Shown here one piece after another: positions 7,779 to 16,879 of a DNA stretch of 64,000 bases. Source of the DNA: Ascidiimonas aurantiaca. Its GTDB lineage: Bacteria > Bacteroidota > Bacteroidia > Flavobacteriales > Flavobacteriaceae. The notes beneath the pieces are model-generated. The model made no database searches and was not told the DNA's origin. It saw nothing but the letters and a program-made list of their open reading frames with translations. Location: positions 186,001 to 250,000 of the forward strand of contig NZ_JBBEWR010000001.1 of assembly GCF_037646345.1 (NCBI RefSeq), written 5' to 3'. Each line of letters opens with the position of its first letter. Position 1 is the stretch's first letter. A program made the translations under genes and the position numbers.

Positions 7779-8804
7779 ATGAAATTCACAGCAAGTCAAA
7801 TAGCAGGTATTTTAGAAGGAGATATAGTAGGTAATCCTGATGTTGAGGTTTCTAGACTATCTAAAATCGAAGAGGGTACCGAAGGTTCTTTAACTTTTCT
7901 GGCTAATCCTAAGTATAAGGCATATATATACAGTACACAAGCTTCCATTACTATAGTTAATAAAGATTTTATTCCGGAAGATGGGCTTACAACCACACTT
8001 ATAAAAGTGAATGATGCGTATAAATCATTTTCAAAATTGCTGGAATATTACAATAAGGTGAAAATCAATAAAACGGGGATCGAAGATCCCTGTTATATTT
8101 CTAAAACGGCAGTATGTGGGGAAGAATGTTATGTAGGGGCCTTTACCTATTTAGGAGAAAATGTCAAAATAGGTAATCATGTGAAAATATATCCAAATGT
8201 GTATATTGGAGATAATGTGAGCATAGGCGATCATGTGGTCATTTTTGCCGGGGCCAAAATATATTCCGAATCAGTAATTGGTAAGTATTGTGTTATTCAT
8301 AGCGGTGCTGTGGTTGGGGCAGATGGGTTTGGTTTTGCTCCTAATGAAAATGGTGAGTTCCAAAAAGTACCCCAAACCGGCAATGTGATTCTGGAAGACC
8401 ATGTAGATGTAGGGGCAGGTACTACCATTGACAGAGCGACTTTGGGATCTACCATTATTAAAAGAGGAGTAAAACTCGATAATCAGATACAAATTGCCCA
8501 CAATGTTGAAATTGGAGAAAATACGGTTATAGCTGCACAAACAGGCATTGCCGGTAGTACCAAAATAGGTAAGAATTGTATGATTGGAGGGCAGGTTGGT
8601 ATTGTAGGTCATATAACCATAGGAGATGGCGTGCGCATACAGGCACAATCCGGTATTGGCCGTAATGTAAAAGATGGAGAAGTATTACAGGGTTCTCCTG
8701 CATTGAGTTATGGAGACTATAATAAGTCATATGTTTTGTTTAAAAATCTTCCTAAACTGGCAGATACTGTAAATAAATTGGATAAAAGAATTGCTAATGA
8801 GTAG
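7779..8804 (+). CDS. lpxD: UDP-3-O-(3-hydroxyacyl)glucosamine N-acyltransferase LpxD
   Basis: Third step of lipid A synthesis: transfers an ACP-linked 3-hydroxyacyl chain to the 2-amino group of UDP-3-O-acylglucosamine. The 341-residue length matches the family. An N-terminal uridine-binding domain (MKFTASQIAGILEG, then SLTFLANPKY) is followed by a left-handed beta-helix of hexapeptide repeats from about residue 105. The catalytic His is in the IQIAHNVEIGENTVIAAQTG segment near residue 237. It overlaps the next gene by eight bases and heads the lipid A block. Confidence 0.95.
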   Translation: MKFTASQIAGILEGDIVGNPDVEVSRLSKIEEGTEGSLTFLANPKYKAYIYSTQASITIVNKDFIPEDGLTTTLIKVNDAYKSFSKLLEYYNKVKINKTGIEDPCYISKTAVCGEECYVGAFTYLGENVKIGNHVKIYPNVYIGDNVSIGDHVVIFAGAKIYSESVIGKYCVIHSGAVVGADGFGFAPNENGEFQKVPQTGNVILEDHVDVGAGTTIDRATLGSTIIKRGVKLDNQIQIAHNVEIGENTVIAAQTGIAGSTKIGKNCMIGGQVGIVGHITIGDGVRIQAQSGIGRNVKDGEVLQGSPALSYGDYNKSYVLFKNLPKLADTVNKLDKRIANE

Positions 8805-10200
8805 TCAGATAGCTAAACAAAAAACGATTGCTAAAGCGGTTTCGCTTAAAGGAGTAGGCCTGCATACAGGAACAGAAGTGACCATGACTTTTAAGCCTGC
8901 TCCAGCAAATCACGGATTTGCATTTGCAAGAGTCGATCTTGAAGGTACCCCGGTTATTGAGGCCGATGCAAACTACGTAATAAATACACAACGAGGAACC
9001 GTACTGGAGAAACTGGGAGTAAAAATACAAACCTGTGAGCATGTACTGGCCGCTTTGGTAGGTATGGACCTGGATAATATTCTTATTGAGCTTAATGCTT
9101 CAGAACCTCCTATAATGGATGGCTCAGCAAAATATTTTGTAGAAGCTATAGAAAAAGCAGGTATAGTTGAGCAGGATGCAGACAGGAACGAATACATAGT
9201 TCAAAATGTAATCTCTTATACTGATGAAGAATCGGGTAGTGAGATTACTGTAATCCCTTCAGATACCTACCAAATTACGGCTATGGTAGATTTTGGCACT
9301 AAAGTTTTAGGTACCCAGAATGCAACATTAAAGCATGTAAACGATTTTAAAAACGAAATTGCTAGCGCCCGAACTTTTAGTTTTTTACATGAGCTGGAAA
9401 TGCTGCTCGAGCACGGGCTCATAAAAGGAGGAGATCTTAACAATGCTATTGTATATGTAGATAAAGAACTTTCTCCCGAGACTATGGAGAAGCTAAAAGT
9501 AGCTTTTAAGAAAGATAGTATAGCAGTAAAACCAAATGGTATTCTGGATAACCTCACCTTACATTATCCCAATGAAGCTGCAAGACACAAACTCCTGGAT
9601 GTACTCGGGGATCTTGCCTTAACAGGAATACGGATTAGAGGCAAAGTGATCGCGAATAAGCCCGGACATTATGTGAATACCCAGTTTGCCAAAAAGCTTT
9701 CAAAGATCATAAAGATTGAAAAAAGAAATAATGTTCCTAAATTCGATTTGAGTCAGCCTCCTTTAATGGATGTAACACAAATCATGAATATGCTGCCACA
9801 CAGGCCGCCTTTTCTTCTTATTGATAAAATCCTGGAACTTACTGATACAACGGTAGTAGGTGTTAAAAATGTAACCATGAATGAGCCGTTTTTTGTAGGC
9901 CATTTTCCAGGCATGCCCGTTATGCCAGGGGTACTCCAGGTAGAAGCGATGGCACAAACCGGAGGGATACTGGTGCTAAGCACTGTTCCAGATCCGGAAA
10001 ATTATCTTACTTTCTTTATGAAAATAGATAATGTAAAGTTCAAACAAAAAGTAGTACCCGGGGATACATTAATTTTTAAAGCAGATCTTATAACCCCCAT
10101 AAGAAGAGGTATTTGCCATATGCAGGCCTATGCGTACGCCAATGATAAACTTGTGGCCGAAGCAGAACTGATGGCTCAAATTGTAAAGCATAAAGACTAA
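8797..10200 (+). CDS. lpxC: LpxC-FabZ fusion (deacetylase plus hydroxyacyl-ACP dehydratase)
   Basis: A bifunctional 467-residue protein. Residues 1-305 are LpxC, the zinc deacetylase that commits UDP-3-O-acyl-GlcNAc to lipid A: TCEHVLAALVGMDLDN near 75, FLHELEMLLEHGLIKGGDLN near 190, and HKLLDVLGDLALTG near 265 carry the Zn ligands and catalytic residues. Residues about 325-467 are FabZ: MLPHRPPFLLIDKI, GHFPGMPVMPG with the catalytic His, and VEAMAQ with the catalytic Glu. I chose ATG 8797 (MSSQIAKQ) over TTG 8791. The fusion, known in Bacteroidota, couples lipid A and fatty acid synthesis in one chain. Confidence 0.96.
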   Translation: MSSQIAKQKTIAKAVSLKGVGLHTGTEVTMTFKPAPANHGFAFARVDLEGTPVIEADANYVINTQRGTVLEKLGVKIQTCEHVLAALVGMDLDNILIELNASEPPIMDGSAKYFVEAIEKAGIVEQDADRNEYIVQNVISYTDEESGSEITVIPSDTYQITAMVDFGTKVLGTQNATLKHVNDFKNEIASARTFSFLHELEMLLEHGLIKGGDLNNAIVYVDKELSPETMEKLKVAFKKDSIAVKPNGILDNLTLHYPNEAARHKLLDVLGDLALTGIRIRGKVIANKPGHYVNTQFAKKLSKIIKIEKRNNVPKFDLSQPPLMDVTQIMNMLPHRPPFLLIDKILELTDTTVVGVKNVTMNEPFFVGHFPGMPVMPGVLQVEAMAQTGGILVLSTVPDPENYLTFFMKIDNVKFKQKVVPGDTLIFKADLITPIRRGICHMQAYAYANDKLVAEAELMAQIVKHKD

Positions 10201-10203
10201 ACT

Positions 10204-10989
10204 ATGAATCAACCTCTCGCATATGTTCACCCGGGGGCAAAAATTGCCAAGAACGTGGTGATAGAACCTTTTACCACCATACACAGTAACGTTGTTATTG
10301 GAGAAGGTACCTGGATAGGATCGAACGTTACCATTATGGAAGGTGCCAGAATTGGTAAAAACTGTAATATTTTTCCGGGTGCGGTTATCTCCGCACCTCC
10401 TCAGGATCTAAAATATCAGGGAGAGGAAACCACGGCCGAAATAGGAAACAACGTAACCATACGTGAGTGTGTTACCATTAATAAAGGTACGGCAGATCGT
10501 ATGAAAACCGTTATCGGGAACAATTGTCTTATCATGGCATACTGCCATATTGCCCATGATTGTATAGTAGGGAATAATTGTATTTTTTCTAATAACAGTA
10601 CACTGGCGGGACACATTACTTTAGGAGATTATGTGGTACTGGCAGGGATGACGGCAGTTCATCAATTCTGTTCTATAGGTAATCATGCCTTCGTTACAGG
10701 AGGATCGCTGGTACGAAAAGATGTGCCCCCGTATGTAAAGGCTGCCCGAGAACCCCTTTCCTATGTGGGGATCAACTCAGTAGGACTTCGCAGAAGAGGT
10801 TTTACTTCAGAAAAAATACGAGAAATACAGAATGTGTACCGAATTTTATATCAGAAAAATTATAACAATACCCAGGCAATAGAGATTATTGAGGCCGAAA
10901 TGGAGGCTACGCCGGAAAGGGATGAGATATTACAGTTTATAAGAGATTCCCAAAGAGGTATAATGAAAGGATACTTTAGCGCAAATTAA
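10204..10989 (+). CDS. lpxA: UDP-N-acetylglucosamine O-acyltransferase LpxA
   Basis: First step of lipid A synthesis, attaching an R-3-hydroxyacyl chain to the 3-OH of UDP-GlcNAc. The 261-residue length is standard. The beta-helix starts almost at the N-terminus (LAYVHPGAKIAKNVVIEP) and holds the catalytic His in MAYCHIAHDCIVGNN near residue 122. The GMTAVHQFCSIG and LVRKDVPPYVKA blocks are conserved and the C-terminus is helical. It begins three bases after lpxC-fabZ. Confidence 0.96.
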   Translation: MNQPLAYVHPGAKIAKNVVIEPFTTIHSNVVIGEGTWIGSNVTIMEGARIGKNCNIFPGAVISAPPQDLKYQGEETTAEIGNNVTIRECVTINKGTADRMKTVIGNNCLIMAYCHIAHDCIVGNNCIFSNNSTLAGHITLGDYVVLAGMTAVHQFCSIGNHAFVTGGSLVRKDVPPYVKAAREPLSYVGINSVGLRRRGFTSEKIREIQNVYRILYQKNYNNTQAIEIIEAEMEATPERDEILQFIRDSQRGIMKGYFSAN

Positions 10990-10996
10990 TATATTT

Positions 10997-11563
10997 ATGG
11001 CATCTACATCAGACATTAGAAAAGGGTTGTGCATACGATATAACCACGATATCTATAAAATAATTGAGTTTCTTCATGTGAAACCCGGTAAAGGCCCTGC
11101 CTTTGTGAGAACCAAACTAAAGAGCGTTACCACCGGAAAAGTTATTGATAATACTTTTTCAGCAGGACATAAAATAGAAGACGTACGGGTAGAGACCCGA
11201 AACTATCAATATTTATATCCTGAAGGCGATATATTTCATTTTATGAATACAGATGATTACAATCAAATATCCCTTTCTAAAGACACCCTGGATAGCCCTG
11301 AGTTGTTGAAAGAAGGAGAGATCGTGACCATCCTCTTCAATACGGAAGATAATATGCCCCTTTCGGTAGAAATGCCGTCACATGTAGTTCTTGAAGTAGT
11401 ACATACAGAACCTGGTGTAAAAGGAAACACAGCCACCAATGCTACCAAACCGGCTAAATTAGAGACCGGTGCGCAAGTAAATGTGCCTCTTTTTATAAAT
11501 GAGGGCGACAAAATAAAAGTTGAAACAGAAAAAGGAACCTACGTAGAGCGGGTTAAAGAATAG
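10997..11563 (+). CDS. efp: Translation elongation factor P
   Basis: Relieves ribosome stalling at polyproline. The 188-residue, three-domain protein begins with STSDIRKGLCIRYNHDIYKI and has the modification loop HVKPGKGPAFVRTKL; Lys32 occupies the position that is modified in E. coli. The usual C-terminal DKIKVETEKGTYVERVKE tail is present. No modification enzyme (EpmA/B, EarP or YmfI) is adjacent. It sits seven bases after lpxA in the lipid A block, a common position in Bacteroidota. Confidence 0.97.
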   Translation: MASTSDIRKGLCIRYNHDIYKIIEFLHVKPGKGPAFVRTKLKSVTTGKVIDNTFSAGHKIEDVRVETRNYQYLYPEGDIFHFMNTDDYNQISLSKDTLDSPELLKEGEIVTILFNTEDNMPLSVEMPSHVVLEVVHTEPGVKGNTATNATKPAKLETGAQVNVPLFINEGDKIKVETEKGTYVERVKE

Positions 11564-11568
11564 TATTT

Positions 11569-12507
11569 ATGAAATTCCCGCAGCAACAAACCCTTCAACA
11601 AATAGCAGATCTTTTAGAATGTGAGTTTGTGGGAGACCCATCTTTTCCCGTATTGGGCATGAATGAAATTCATGTAGTAGAACCGGGTGATATTGTTTTT
11701 GTAGATCACCCCAAATATTATGACAAAGCACTCACTTCAGATGCTACCGTAGTGCTTATTAATAAAAAAGTAGATTGTCCCGAAGGAAAGGCGTTACTCA
11801 TTTCAGATGATCCTTTTAGAGATTTTAATGTACTGGGAAAACATTTCAAACCTTTTCAACCGGCAGGAGCTACTATAGCACCAACTGCACAAATTGGGGA
11901 AAATACCATCATACAACCCGGAGTTTTCATAGGGAATCATGTAATTATCGGTAATGATTGTATAATTCATCCCAACACCATAATATACGATCATACCGTT
12001 ATTGGTAACAAAGTTACCATACACAGCGGGAGCGTTCTGGGAGCCGATGCTTTTTACTATAAAAACAGACCTGAAGGATATGACAAACTCTATTCCTCAG
12101 GAAGAGTGGTTATTGAAGATGAGGTAGATATCGGTGCTTTGTGTACGATAGATAAAGGAGTAACCGGAGATACTACTGTAAAAAAAGGAACCAAAATAGA
12201 TAACCAGGTGCACATAGGGCATGATACCGTGATAGGCCAGAAATGCCTGATCGCTTCACAGACAGGTATAGCAGGTTGTGTAATAATTGAAGATGAAGTG
12301 ACCCTATGGGGGCAGGTAGGTATTAGCAGTGGTCTTAGAATTGGTAAAAAAGCCGTGGTTTTGGCACAATCAGGCATCAGTAAATCTCTTGAAGGTAACC
12401 ACAGATATTTTGGTTACCCCGCAGAAGAGTTCAGGAAAAAATATAAAGAACTGGCTACCTTGCGGCAATTGGTTGATAGAGAAAACGACAAGAAAACCAA
12501 AAAATAA
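11569..12507 (+). CDS. Second LpxD-like N-acyltransferase
   Basis: A 312-residue paralogue of LpxD, shorter than the 341-residue copy upstream. It has the LpxD-type N-terminal domain (LQQIADLLECEFVGD, VFVDHPKYY) and a beta-helix of hexapeptide repeats with the equivalent His in VHIGHDTVIGQKCLIASQTG. Similarity to LpxD is obvious, but the acceptor and acyl donor could differ, for example another amino sugar or a different acyl chain. It starts five bases after efp. Probably the last gene of the lipid A transcript, because a promoter precedes sucD. Confidence 0.85.
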   Translation: MKFPQQQTLQQIADLLECEFVGDPSFPVLGMNEIHVVEPGDIVFVDHPKYYDKALTSDATVVLINKKVDCPEGKALLISDDPFRDFNVLGKHFKPFQPAGATIAPTAQIGENTIIQPGVFIGNHVIIGNDCIIHPNTIIYDHTVIGNKVTIHSGSVLGADAFYYKNRPEGYDKLYSSGRVVIEDEVDIGALCTIDKGVTGDTTVKKGTKIDNQVHIGHDTVIGQKCLIASQTGIAGCVIIEDEVTLWGQVGISSGLRIGKKAVVLAQSGISKSLEGNHRYFGYPAEEFRKKYKELATLRQLVDRENDKKTKK

Positions 12508-12612
12508 ATACCCAAAAGGGGTTTTGTAACTATATATAGTTGAAAATCAGAAAACTGTCGTATTGCTGATTTTGCTTTAATAAAAGTTTAAGTTTAGAAA
12601 ATACAGATGCTG

Positions 12613-12643
12613 TTGAGAAATCGCCTTCAAAGTGGTATTTTTG
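12613..12643 (+). promoter_or_regulatory. Promoter of sucD
   Basis: A complete Bacteroidota promoter: TTG at 12613-12615, twenty bases of spacer, then TATTTTTG (TAnnTTTG) at 12636-12643. The -7 box ends 25 bases before the sucD ATG. This is the best-formed promoter in the first 20 kb and separates sucD from the lipid A genes. Confidence 0.72.
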
Positions 12644-12668
12644 CAGAGCCAAAACAAAAAAATAAAAG

Positions 12669-13541
12669 ATGAGTGTCTTAGTAAACAAGAATTCAAAGAT
12701 AATTGTTCAGGGTTTTACAGGGAGTGAAGGTACCTTTCACGCCGAACAAATGATAGATTACGGTACCAATGTAGTAGGTGGGGTTACTCCGGGGAAAGGA
12801 GGCCAGGAACACCTGGGAAAACCGGTTTTTAATACAGTAAAGGAAGCGGTAGATAAAGTAGGGGCCGATACATCGATCATATTTGTTCCCCCGGCTTTCG
12901 CAGCAGATGCTATTATGGAAGCAGCCGAGGCAGGAATTAAGGTAATTATTACTATTACTGAGGGCATACCCGTAGCCGATATGATTAAAGCATTTAACTA
13001 CATAAAAGAAAAAGATTGCAGACTGGTAGGGCCTAATTGTCCCGGAGTGATCACTCCCGGAGAAGCCAAAGTAGGGATTATGCCAGGATTTGTATTTAAA
13101 AAAGGAAATGTAGGTATTGTTTCCAAGTCAGGAACCCTTACCTATGAAGCGGCTGACCAGGTAGTTCGCCAGGGTCTGGGTATTACCACTGCTATAGGTA
13201 TTGGGGGAGATCCGGTAATAGGTACCACTACCCGTGAAGCTGTAGAGCTTTTAATGAATGATGATGAAACCAAATGTGTCGTGATGATAGGTGAAATAGG
13301 AGGGCAGTTAGAGGCAGATGCTGCAAGATGGATAAAAGAAAGCGGTAACTCCAAACCGGTAGTTGGGTTTATAGCTGGTGAAACAGCACCTAAGGGCCGT
13401 ACTATGGGGCATGCAGGTGCCATAGTAGGAGGCAGTGACGATACAGCCGAAGCCAAAAAACGTATTATGAGAGAATGTGGTATCTACGTGGTAGATTCTC
13501 CGGCAGAGATTGGTAAAAAAGTGGCAGAAGTGCTAGCTTAA
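12669..13541 (+). CDS. sucD: Succinyl-CoA synthetase alpha subunit
   Basis: TCA-cycle enzyme subunit that binds CoA and carries the phosphohistidine intermediate while succinyl-CoA is converted to succinate with NTP formation. The 290-residue protein has the CoA-binding start (IIVQGFTGSEGTFHAEQM), GPNCPGVITPGEAKVGIMPG near residue 122, SKSGTLTYEAADQV near 154 and the phospho-His motif MGHAGAIVGG near 247. The beta subunit gene sucC is not adjacent here. It has its own promoter and ends in a strong terminator. Confidence 0.96.
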   Translation: MSVLVNKNSKIIVQGFTGSEGTFHAEQMIDYGTNVVGGVTPGKGGQEHLGKPVFNTVKEAVDKVGADTSIIFVPPAFAADAIMEAAEAGIKVIITITEGIPVADMIKAFNYIKEKDCRLVGPNCPGVITPGEAKVGIMPGFVFKKGNVGIVSKSGTLTYEAADQVVRQGLGITTAIGIGGDPVIGTTTREAVELLMNDDETKCVVMIGEIGGQLEADAARWIKESGNSKPVVGFIAGETAPKGRTMGHAGAIVGGSDDTAEAKKRIMRECGIYVVDSPAEIGKKVAEVLA

Positions 13542-13565
13542 AAAGTAAGCATTGTTAACATATTG

Positions 13566-13590
13566 GTCCCGCCCTGGCGGGACTTTTTTA
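13566..13590 (+). terminator. Rho-independent terminator after sucD
   Basis: GTCCCGC, loop CCTG and GCGGGAC form a GC-rich stem of at least seven pairs, followed by seven bases that include six T. It lies 24 bases past the sucD stop and before the fabG promoter. Confidence 0.92.
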
Positions 13591-13613
13591 TAGAGTAACT
13601 AAAACAAATCACT

Positions 13614-13621
13614 TATATTTG
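13614..13621 (+). promoter_or_regulatory. Candidate -7 box for fabG
   Basis: TATATTTG is a full TAnnTTTG match. Transcription from it would begin about 13626-13630. That leaves almost no leader before an ATG at 13636 but about 28 bases before the ATG at 13657, which supports the later fabG start. Confidence 0.5.
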
Positions 13622-13656
13622 AGTGATAACTTAAAATGAAAATCAGAAACGTCAGT

Positions 13657-14403
13657 ATGAAATTGTTAGAAGGAAAAACAGCAATTATTACCGGGGCGAG
13701 CCGCGGGATTGGAAAAGGAATTGCTAAGGCATTTGCCGATCATGGTGCTAACATAGCATTTACATATAGCTCATCAGCATCTGCAGCCGAAGAGCTTGAA
13801 AAGGAATTGATCGCTTATGGTGTTAAAGCCAAAGGTTATCAGTCAGATGCATCCAGTTTTGAACAGGCACAGCAGTTGGCAGATCAGGTTTTAAAAGAGT
13901 TTGGTAGTATTGATGTTCTCATTAATAATGCCGGAATTACCAAAGATAATCTCCTGATGCGTATTTCAGAAGCTGATTTTGATAAAGTCATAGAAGTAAA
14001 CCTGAAATCAGTTTTTAACATGACCAAAGCGGTACAACGCACTATGTTAAAACAGCGCAAGGGTTCCATCATTAATATGAGCAGCGTAGTAGGTGTTAAA
14101 GGAAATGCAGGGCAAACCAATTATGCAGCTTCAAAAGCAGGTATTCTTGGATTCACAAAATCAGTAGCGTTAGAGCTGGGTTCACGTAATATACGTTGTA
14201 ACGCCATAGCACCCGGGTTTATTGAAACCGAAATGACGGCAAAACTCGATGAAAATACAGTACAGGGCTGGAGAGATAGCATTCCTCTAAAAAGAGGAGG
14301 GACTCCGGAGGATGTGGCTAATGCCTGCCTGTTCCTGGCATCAGATATGTCGTCTTATATAACCGGGCAAACGCTTAATGTAGATGGCGGAATGTTAACT
14401 TAA
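13657..14403 (+). CDS. fabG: 3-oxoacyl-ACP reductase FabG
   Basis: NADPH-dependent beta-ketoacyl-ACP reductase of fatty acid elongation. A 248-residue classical SDR: TGASRGIGKGIAKAF cofactor motif at residue 12, INNAG near 90, catalytic Ser in INMSSVVG near 140 and YAASKAG (Tyr and Lys) near 154. The C-terminal GQTLNVDGGM block is standard. I start it at ATG 13657 (MKLLEGKTAIITG), the usual FabG beginning; a seven-residue longer form from ATG 13636 is possible but sits too close to the promoter box. A different SDR specificity cannot be excluded. Confidence 0.88.
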   Translation: MKLLEGKTAIITGASRGIGKGIAKAFADHGANIAFTYSSSASAAEELEKELIAYGVKAKGYQSDASSFEQAQQLADQVLKEFGSIDVLINNAGITKDNLLMRISEADFDKVIEVNLKSVFNMTKAVQRTMLKQRKGSIINMSSVVGVKGNAGQTNYAASKAGILGFTKSVALELGSRNIRCNAIAPGFIETEMTAKLDENTVQGWRDSIPLKRGGTPEDVANACLFLASDMSSYITGQTLNVDGGMLT

Positions 14404-14411
14404 AAAATATT

Positions 14412-14729
14412 ATGATGATTGTTGTTACTACAGAAACAGTACAAGGCAGAGAAATATCAGAGACTTTAGGCCTCGTAAAAGGCAGCACGGTACGGGCCCG
14501 TAATTTTGGCAGAGACTTTTTCGCAGGTCTGAAAAACATGTTAGGAGGAGAGATCTCAGAATATACAGAGTTATTATCCAGTGCTCGTGAGCAAGCCTTA
14601 CAAAGAATGAAAGAAGAGGCCAGTAGAGAAGGGGCCCATGCTATAGTGAATGTACGGTTTTCTACTTCGCAGGTTACTGAAGGCGCTGCAGAAATACTTG
14701 CGTATGGTACGGCGGTAAAACTCAAGTAA
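14412..14729 (+). CDS. YbjQ/UPF0145 family protein
   Basis: A 105-residue cytoplasmic protein with the UPF0145 (YbjQ) pattern: VVTTETVQGREISETLGLVKGSTVRARN at the start, a central EQALQRMKEEAS helix and GAHAIVNVRF followed by ILAYGTAVKL at the end. The family is sometimes labelled heavy-metal-binding on fold grounds and forms oligomers; no function is established. It starts eight bases after fabG and is probably co-transcribed. ATG ATG at the start makes the exact first codon ambiguous by one residue. Confidence 0.88.
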   Translation: MMIVVTTETVQGREISETLGLVKGSTVRARNFGRDFFAGLKNMLGGEISEYTELLSSAREQALQRMKEEASREGAHAIVNVRFSTSQVTEGAAEILAYGTAVKLK

Positions 14730-14827
14730 CTAACATATCTTAACTTTAGTAAAGAGCAGAACTTTTACAGGTACTTCTCCTTTTTGGTATTTACAAAGTA
14801 ATTTTAAAAGAAAATAATTAATAATCA

Positions 14828-16861
14828 ATGACTGCATCCACAATTGTATTTATCGTATTGGCTGCGGTTTTTGCATGTATTACCGCTTTTTGGTTTTATA
14901 AAGTTCACTCCAAAAAAACACCGCGATATCTTTGGTTTTTTGCAGGCCTTCGTTTCCTTACCGTTTTTTGTGTTCTTTTACTGCTCATTAATCCCAAATA
15001 TTCCAAACAAGACCTCTATCTGGTCAAACCGGAACTGGTTATAGCTGTAGATAATTCAACATCTATCTCTTTTTTTGAAGAAAAGGAGACTAGTATTGCC
15101 CTACGTAATCATCTTAAGGAGCATGCAGCTCTTAATGAGCAATTCAACCTAAACTTTCTCACATTTGGGCAGCGCTTGGAAAGCGGTGTAAACAATGCAT
15201 TTAACGAAGAGCAAACGCTCATCGACAATGCATTGAATACCATTAAAGCCACTTACAGGGATCGCGTGGCCCCCATTGTATTAATCTCTGATGGAAACCA
15301 GACTTTTGGAGCAGATTATAGTTTTAGGACCCAGCCACCCGGGCAACCTGTTTATCCGGTAGTTTTGGGAGATACAGCTATGGTAAGAGACCTCTCGGTA
15401 AGTCGTATTAATGTGAACCGTTATGCCTATCTCGGCAATGAATTTCCTGTAGAAGTCTTTTTAAATTATTCTGGGCAGGAGCCCGTAGAAACTACATTTA
15501 CCATCAGTAGGGATAATGACGTTCTTTTTCAGCGAACACTTCGTTTTGATGAGGAAAACAATTCAACCGTATTAACAACAAACCTGAAAGCTTCCGTTAC
15601 AGGAACCGCAGTTTACCAGGCATCGCTCTCTTCACTTCCTCAGGAAAAAAACACAGGTAACAACCTTAAAAATTTTGCCATTGAAGTAATTGATGAAAAA
15701 ACAGAAGTACTTATTATTTCAGATATAAGCCATCCTGACATAGGTATGCTCAGGCGAAGTATTGAAAGTAATGAACGAAGAAAAGTAACCCTTAAAAACA
15801 GCAGGCTTCCGGTAAACCAGTTGAATGGGTATCAATTGGTGATCCTTTATCAACCAGGGCCCGCATTCAGGTCTGTGTATGAATTTTTGCAAAAAAACAA
15901 CACCTCCTTTTTTGTTATTACTGGAACGAAGACCGACTGGAATTTCCTGAATACCATACAGGATGATTACAAAAAAGAATGGTTCCGGCAAACAGAGAAC
16001 ATTCAGGCATCGGTAAATTCACAATACAACGTTTTTAGTTTTGAGGACTTAGGTTTTGAAGATTATCCGCCTCTGCATGACGATCTCGGAGAAATACGTA
16101 TCAATGTGCCTGCAGAGGTGCTTTTCTTTCAAAAAATCAGAAATGTAAACCTCAAGACCCCACTCTTGTTTACCTATGAGAAAGACAATAGCAGGTATGG
16201 AGTGTTATTAGGGGAAAATATCTGGAAATGGAGGGCACAACGATATGTTGATGCGAGCAGTTTTGAAGATTTTGATCGTTTTTTGGGGAAGCTTGTTTTT
16301 TATCTGGCATCAAATACCAGAAAGCAGCGTCTTGCCGTGAGCTATGAGCCGTTTTATGATGAAAATACAGCTTTCAGGCTAACTGCTGAGTTCTTTAACC
16401 GAAATTATGAATTTGACGATACAGCTACCTTAGATTTGGTGCTTACGAATATACAAGACAGTACAACACGTACACTTCCCATGTTGCTTAAATCAGGATA
16501 CTATGAGGCTGATCTTAACGGATTGCCTGCAGGAGATTACAGCTTTACAGTTCAGGCCGGAAACGAAAATATATCTCGCTCAGGGAGTTTTAAAGTACTG
16601 GACTTTAATATAGAACGACAGTTTTTACGGGCAGATATCACCCGTCTGGGCACATTGGCTAAAACCTCCGGCGGACAAATGTTTTTCCCTGATGAATGGG
16701 AACGTCTTGTAGATACACTTATGAACGATCCTGCAAATAAAGCAATTCAAAAAAGCAAAGTAGAGAAAGTTTCTCTTATAGATTTCAGGTTTTTACTATT
16801 TCTGGTCGTACTTTTGCTGTCTCTGGAATGGTTGTCCAGAAAATATAGCGGATATGTCTAA
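14828..16861 (+). CDS. VWA-domain inner membrane protein
   Basis: A 677-residue membrane protein. Two hydrophobic segments (about 3-24 and 35-53) precede a von Willebrand A domain with MIDAS motif D74-x-S76-x-S78 (IAVDNSTSIS) and a second block LISDGNQT near 155. A long Ig-like and unclassified periplasmic region follows, then a C-terminal membrane segment near 648-668. The architecture resembles BatA/BatB relatives and flavobacterial VWA proteins, but no MoxR ATPase is adjacent. It starts 98 bases after the YbjQ gene and is followed closely by the SPFH gene. Function unknown; a scaffold in the envelope is a reasonable guess. Confidence 0.8.
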   Translation: MTASTIVFIVLAAVFACITAFWFYKVHSKKTPRYLWFFAGLRFLTVFCVLLLLINPKYSKQDLYLVKPELVIAVDNSTSISFFEEKETSIALRNHLKEHAALNEQFNLNFLTFGQRLESGVNNAFNEEQTLIDNALNTIKATYRDRVAPIVLISDGNQTFGADYSFRTQPPGQPVYPVVLGDTAMVRDLSVSRINVNRYAYLGNEFPVEVFLNYSGQEPVETTFTISRDNDVLFQRTLRFDEENNSTVLTTNLKASVTGTAVYQASLSSLPQEKNTGNNLKNFAIEVIDEKTEVLIISDISHPDIGMLRRSIESNERRKVTLKNSRLPVNQLNGYQLVILYQPGPAFRSVYEFLQKNNTSFFVITGTKTDWNFLNTIQDDYKKEWFRQTENIQASVNSQYNVFSFEDLGFEDYPPLHDDLGEIRINVPAEVLFFQKIRNVNLKTPLLFTYEKDNSRYGVLLGENIWKWRAQRYVDASSFEDFDRFLGKLVFYLASNTRKQRLAVSYEPFYDENTAFRLTAEFFNRNYEFDDTATLDLVLTNIQDSTTRTLPMLLKSGYYEADLNGLPAGDYSFTVQAGNENISRSGSFKVLDFNIERQFLRADITRLGTLAKTSGGQMFFPDEWERLVDTLMNDPANKAIQKSKVEKVSLIDFRFLLFLVVLLLSLEWLSRKYSGYV

Positions 16862-16879
16862 TTTAACAGTTTAAAAATC

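Noticed and set aside
8271..8648. 125-codon minus-strand frame opposite lpxD
   Set aside because: Shadow of the beta-helix repeats, with no homology visible.
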